This document shows positions 4,626-5,872 of a stretch of 5,872 nucleotides of DNA, one piece after another; positions within the stretch are counted from its first letter, which is position 1, and each line of letters opens with the position of its first letter. Both the position numbers and the translations under genes were made by a program. The notes below the pieces were generated by a model that worked only from the letters and a program-made list of their open reading frames with translations, was not told the DNA's origin and ran no database searches. This stretch comes from Ruminococcaceae bacterium UBA5579 (GTDB taxonomy: Bacteria; Bacillota; Clostridia; Oscillospirales; Ruminococcaceae), in assembly GCA_002425305.1 (NCBI GenBank), contig DILZ01000029.1, forward strand, positions 12,813 to 18,684, in the 5' to 3' direction.

Positions 4626-5003
4626 TCAATGTATGCCAGTCAAGTCTTCCTGGAGTTCCTCGATGATAATTTCCGTAATGCCTTTCTTATCGGCTATGCC
4701 TTTAAGCCTAAGCTCAATGGTTTCAAAGTTATCATCGCGGATAATTCCCGCCGCCGTAAGCCCGTCCAGAACGAATTTTAAGTGGTTGTCCAGATCGCGG
4801 CGGCGTTTATCCTTGAAGTGAAAGAACAGTGTAACAACAGCTTTCTCCAGAGGCTTTCGCGGCTTAGGAATACAGCAAAGCGAGATCTTTTTCAACCATT
4901 CTGCTTTGGTGTTCCGGTATTCCCAAGAATTTTCACGCCCCAGAAATTTGTTGAGTGTGGGCGGTATTTCGGGAATGATGTATTTAAATGTCTGCATTAT
5001 CAC
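4626..5003 (-). CDS. rusA: RusA-family Holliday junction resolvase
   Basis: A 125-residue protein of the RusA family, a homodimeric metal-dependent endonuclease that resolves Holliday junctions and is common in phage replication blocks. The N-terminal strand and IPPTLNKFLGR (13-23) match the PPTLN region of the family. The core RRRDLDNHLKFVLDGLTAAG (67-86) holds the conserved Asp70 and Asp72 of the DxDN motif, and GIIRDDNF (86-93) the further Asp90 and Asp91. The length is normal for the family. The GTG at 5003 is chosen because TGA of dnaC ends at 5004 and AGGA (5010-5013) lies six bases before GTG; an ATG two codons in (4997) is possible. The frame is intact. The gene is probably cotranscribed with dnaC and packaging genes; the antisense promoter at 4584-4612 faces it. 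Confidence 0.9.
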   Translation of the reverse strand: MIMQTFKYIIPEIPPTLNKFLGRENSWEYRNTKAEWLKKISLCCIPKPRKPLEKAVVTLFFHFKDKRRRDLDNHLKFVLDGLTAAGIIRDDNFETIELRLKGIADKKGITEIIIEELQEDLTGIH

Positions 5004-5591
5004 TCACTTTCCTCGCTTGCTTTCGCCCATCATAGCAAGCCCCTTGCACATTTCGCGAAGGCGGTCAAGCGTTGCACGAGCGGTAGTATCATCTTTGGTT
5101 TCTCGCGGAGTCATTCGCTTTATAAGCATATCGCTGTTGTAGTTGGTGGTAACGATTATCGGCAGATATGCTTCGTAACGCGCGTTTATTATGCTATATA
5201 TCGTTGACACAGCCCATTCGGTAGGAGGCTCCTTCCCTATATCATCGATTACAAGCAATGGAACGGTTTTATACAAGTGCAGCACACGCGCTTCCTCGCC
5301 CTCGTACTTGAACGACTGTTTTATTCGTCCGAGCAGATCTATCATAGTCGCGCATACGACAGGCTTCCCTTGCCGTATAAGTCGGTTTGCAATTGCGGCG
5401 GCAAGATGAGTTTTGCCTGTTCCGGGTTCTCCGCAAATAAACAATCCGTTTTTGCCCGGCTCGGGAGCGTCCGCGCGAGGGATCATTTGATCAAAGCGGT
5501 TTACATATTCGAGAGCGGCGGCGTGCGCTTTTCGATTATTATCATCGACCTTGAACGTTTCAAATGTCCTCCGCAGAAAACGTTCGCCCAT
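5004..5591 (-). CDS. dnaC: DnaC/IstB-like helicase loader ATPase, N-terminus displaced
   Basis: A 195-residue AAA+ ATPase of the DnaC/IstB type, which loads the replicative helicase at a phage or plasmid origin. Walker A is GEPGTGKT (54-61), Walker B VIDDIGKE (114-121), and sensor 1 lies in VTTNYN (148-152 region, N150). A DRLREM segment (176-181) holds the likely arginine finger. The opening MGERFLRRTFETF is the region that normally follows an N-terminal zinc-binding module in relatives. The frame stays open 19 codons upstream of this ATG and reads ILAASRSQERIRHIIGESG, which looks like genuine coding sequence, before a TAA at 5649-5651. No ribosome binding site precedes the ATG. The missing module is found on the opposite strand at 5652-5861. 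The gene is therefore 5'-truncated by rearrangement rather than naturally short. It abuts rusA directly. Confidence 0.88.
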   Translation of the reverse strand: MGERFLRRTFETFKVDDNNRKAHAAALEYVNRFDQMIPRADAPEPGKNGLFICGEPGTGKTHLAAAIANRLIRQGKPVVCATMIDLLGRIKQSFKYEGEEARVLHLYKTVPLLVIDDIGKEPPTEWAVSTIYSIINARYEAYLPIIVTTNYNSDMLIKRMTPRETKDDTTARATLDRLREMCKGLAMMGESKRGK

Positions 5592-5634
5592 ACCGCTTTC
5601 GCCGATTATATGCCTTATGCGTTCTTGAGAGCGA

Positions 5635-5857
5635 CTGGCTGCGAGGATTTAACGGACAGTGAAAGCACGGATAATGTTACAGAAATATCGGCAGAACCCC
5701 CGCCCGAACCGTGCAAGTTCTGCGGAGCGTTAAGACATCACACCAAAATTACAATGGGAAATCTGCCACCGGTATTTATGCCGTTTCTTGAGCCTTGTAC
5801 CTGTCCGGAGGGAATAGCGGAAGATGAACGGCAAAAAGCCGAGGCACCGGCGGCCAG
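5635..5857. repeat. 8-bp inverted repeats bounding an inverted segment
   Basis: CTGGCTGC (5635-5642) and GCGGCCAG (5850-5857) are inverted repeats with one mismatch, flanking about 207 bases. On the minus strand the left copy reads GCA-GCC-AG in the dnaC frame; on the plus strand the right copy reads GCG-GCC-AG in the frame of the zinc segment. They are thus the same codons of one gene in opposite orientations. Confidence 0.6.
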
Positions 5858-5861
5858 ATGA
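5652..5861 (+). pseudogene. Inverted N-terminal zinc-binding segment of the dnaC-like gene
   Basis: The plus strand here reads TDSESTDNVTEIS, then PPPEPCKFCGALRHH, then PPVFMPFLEPCTCPEG, then AEDERQKAEAPAAR and TGA. A CxxC pair (residues 21/24) and a CxC pair (49/51), followed by a charged helix, form the usual N-terminal module of clostridial phage and conjugative-element DnaC-like loaders. The AAA+ domain normally follows, but here that domain is on the other strand. GAGGA (5643-5647) precedes ACG at 5652, the position where an ATG would be expected, so the original start may lie here with a changed codon. The segment should encode no functional loader by itself. The upstream open frame on this strand (from 5277) is only the complement of dnaC. 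Confidence 0.7.
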
Positions 5862-5872
5862 GTTTTGCCTGT
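5848..5872 (+). repeat. 25-bp near-perfect copy of the dnaC P-loop region at the window end
   Basis: Bases 5848-5872 match 5396-5420 at 24 of 25 positions (C5855 versus A5403), with the final 17 identical. In dnaC this stretch encodes TGKTHLAA of Walker A on the minus strand. The copy begins immediately beside the inverted zinc segment and runs to the last base, as expected where a template switch or an assembly-graph repeat ends a contig. Confidence 0.75.

Noticed and set aside
5277..5861. A 194-codon plus-strand protein
   Set aside because: Its first two thirds are the complement of dnaC; only the part after about 5650 has coding character, and that is reported as the inverted zinc segment.

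Overview
The window looks like part of a mobile-element or prophage region from a low-to-moderate GC Firmicute, most likely a gut-type clostridium. The reasons are strong purine-rich ribosome binding sites, AT-rich sigma-A promoters with near-perfect consensus, and gene families typical of clostridial prophages and conjugative elements. No rRNA, tRNA or CRISPR array was recognised. The unusual length and a repeat at the extreme right end suggest it may be a whole contig.

Left part (1-990, plus strand): a divergent regulatory region with three copies of the same 12-bp imperfect palindrome drives a short operon. The operon encodes a ribbon-helix-helix protein, a DUF4258 protein and an MqsA-type zinc-finger protein without the usual HTH half. 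All three overlap and end at a clear intrinsic terminator. It looks like a three-part toxin-antitoxin-type cassette in which DNA binding may have been moved to a separate protein. A perfect promoter also points out of the left edge, toward a gene not in the window (probably the repressor).

Middle (990-1738): about 750 bases with no convincing gene but much secondary structure. It holds a second intrinsic terminator, a 15-bp-arm inverted repeat resembling an oriT hairpin, a roughly 180-base set of nested stems with a long-range stem and a repeated pairing arm, and tandem hairpins that end transcription arriving from the right.

Right part (1739-5872, minus strand): a phage replication-to-packaging block read right to left: DnaC/IstB-like helicase loader, RusA resolvase, a small protein of unknown function, terminase small subunit and terminase large subunit. 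The large terminase is broken by a single in-frame TGA. Its downstream half also carries, after a complete terminase C-terminus, a second C-terminal nuclease domain from a different (PBSX/SPP1-like) terminase family, with two apparent catalytic Asp positions changed to Glu. No portal gene follows, so the packaging module appears truncated or rearranged. A perfect-consensus promoter at 4584-4612 points the wrong way, into rusA and dnaC.

At the right end the N-terminal zinc-binding segment of the dnaC-like gene lies on the plus strand, inverted relative to the rest of the gene, between 8-bp inverted repeats in matching codon register. The last 25 bases repeat the dnaC P-loop region. This is either a genuine small inversion or a chimeric contig end, and the second is more likely.
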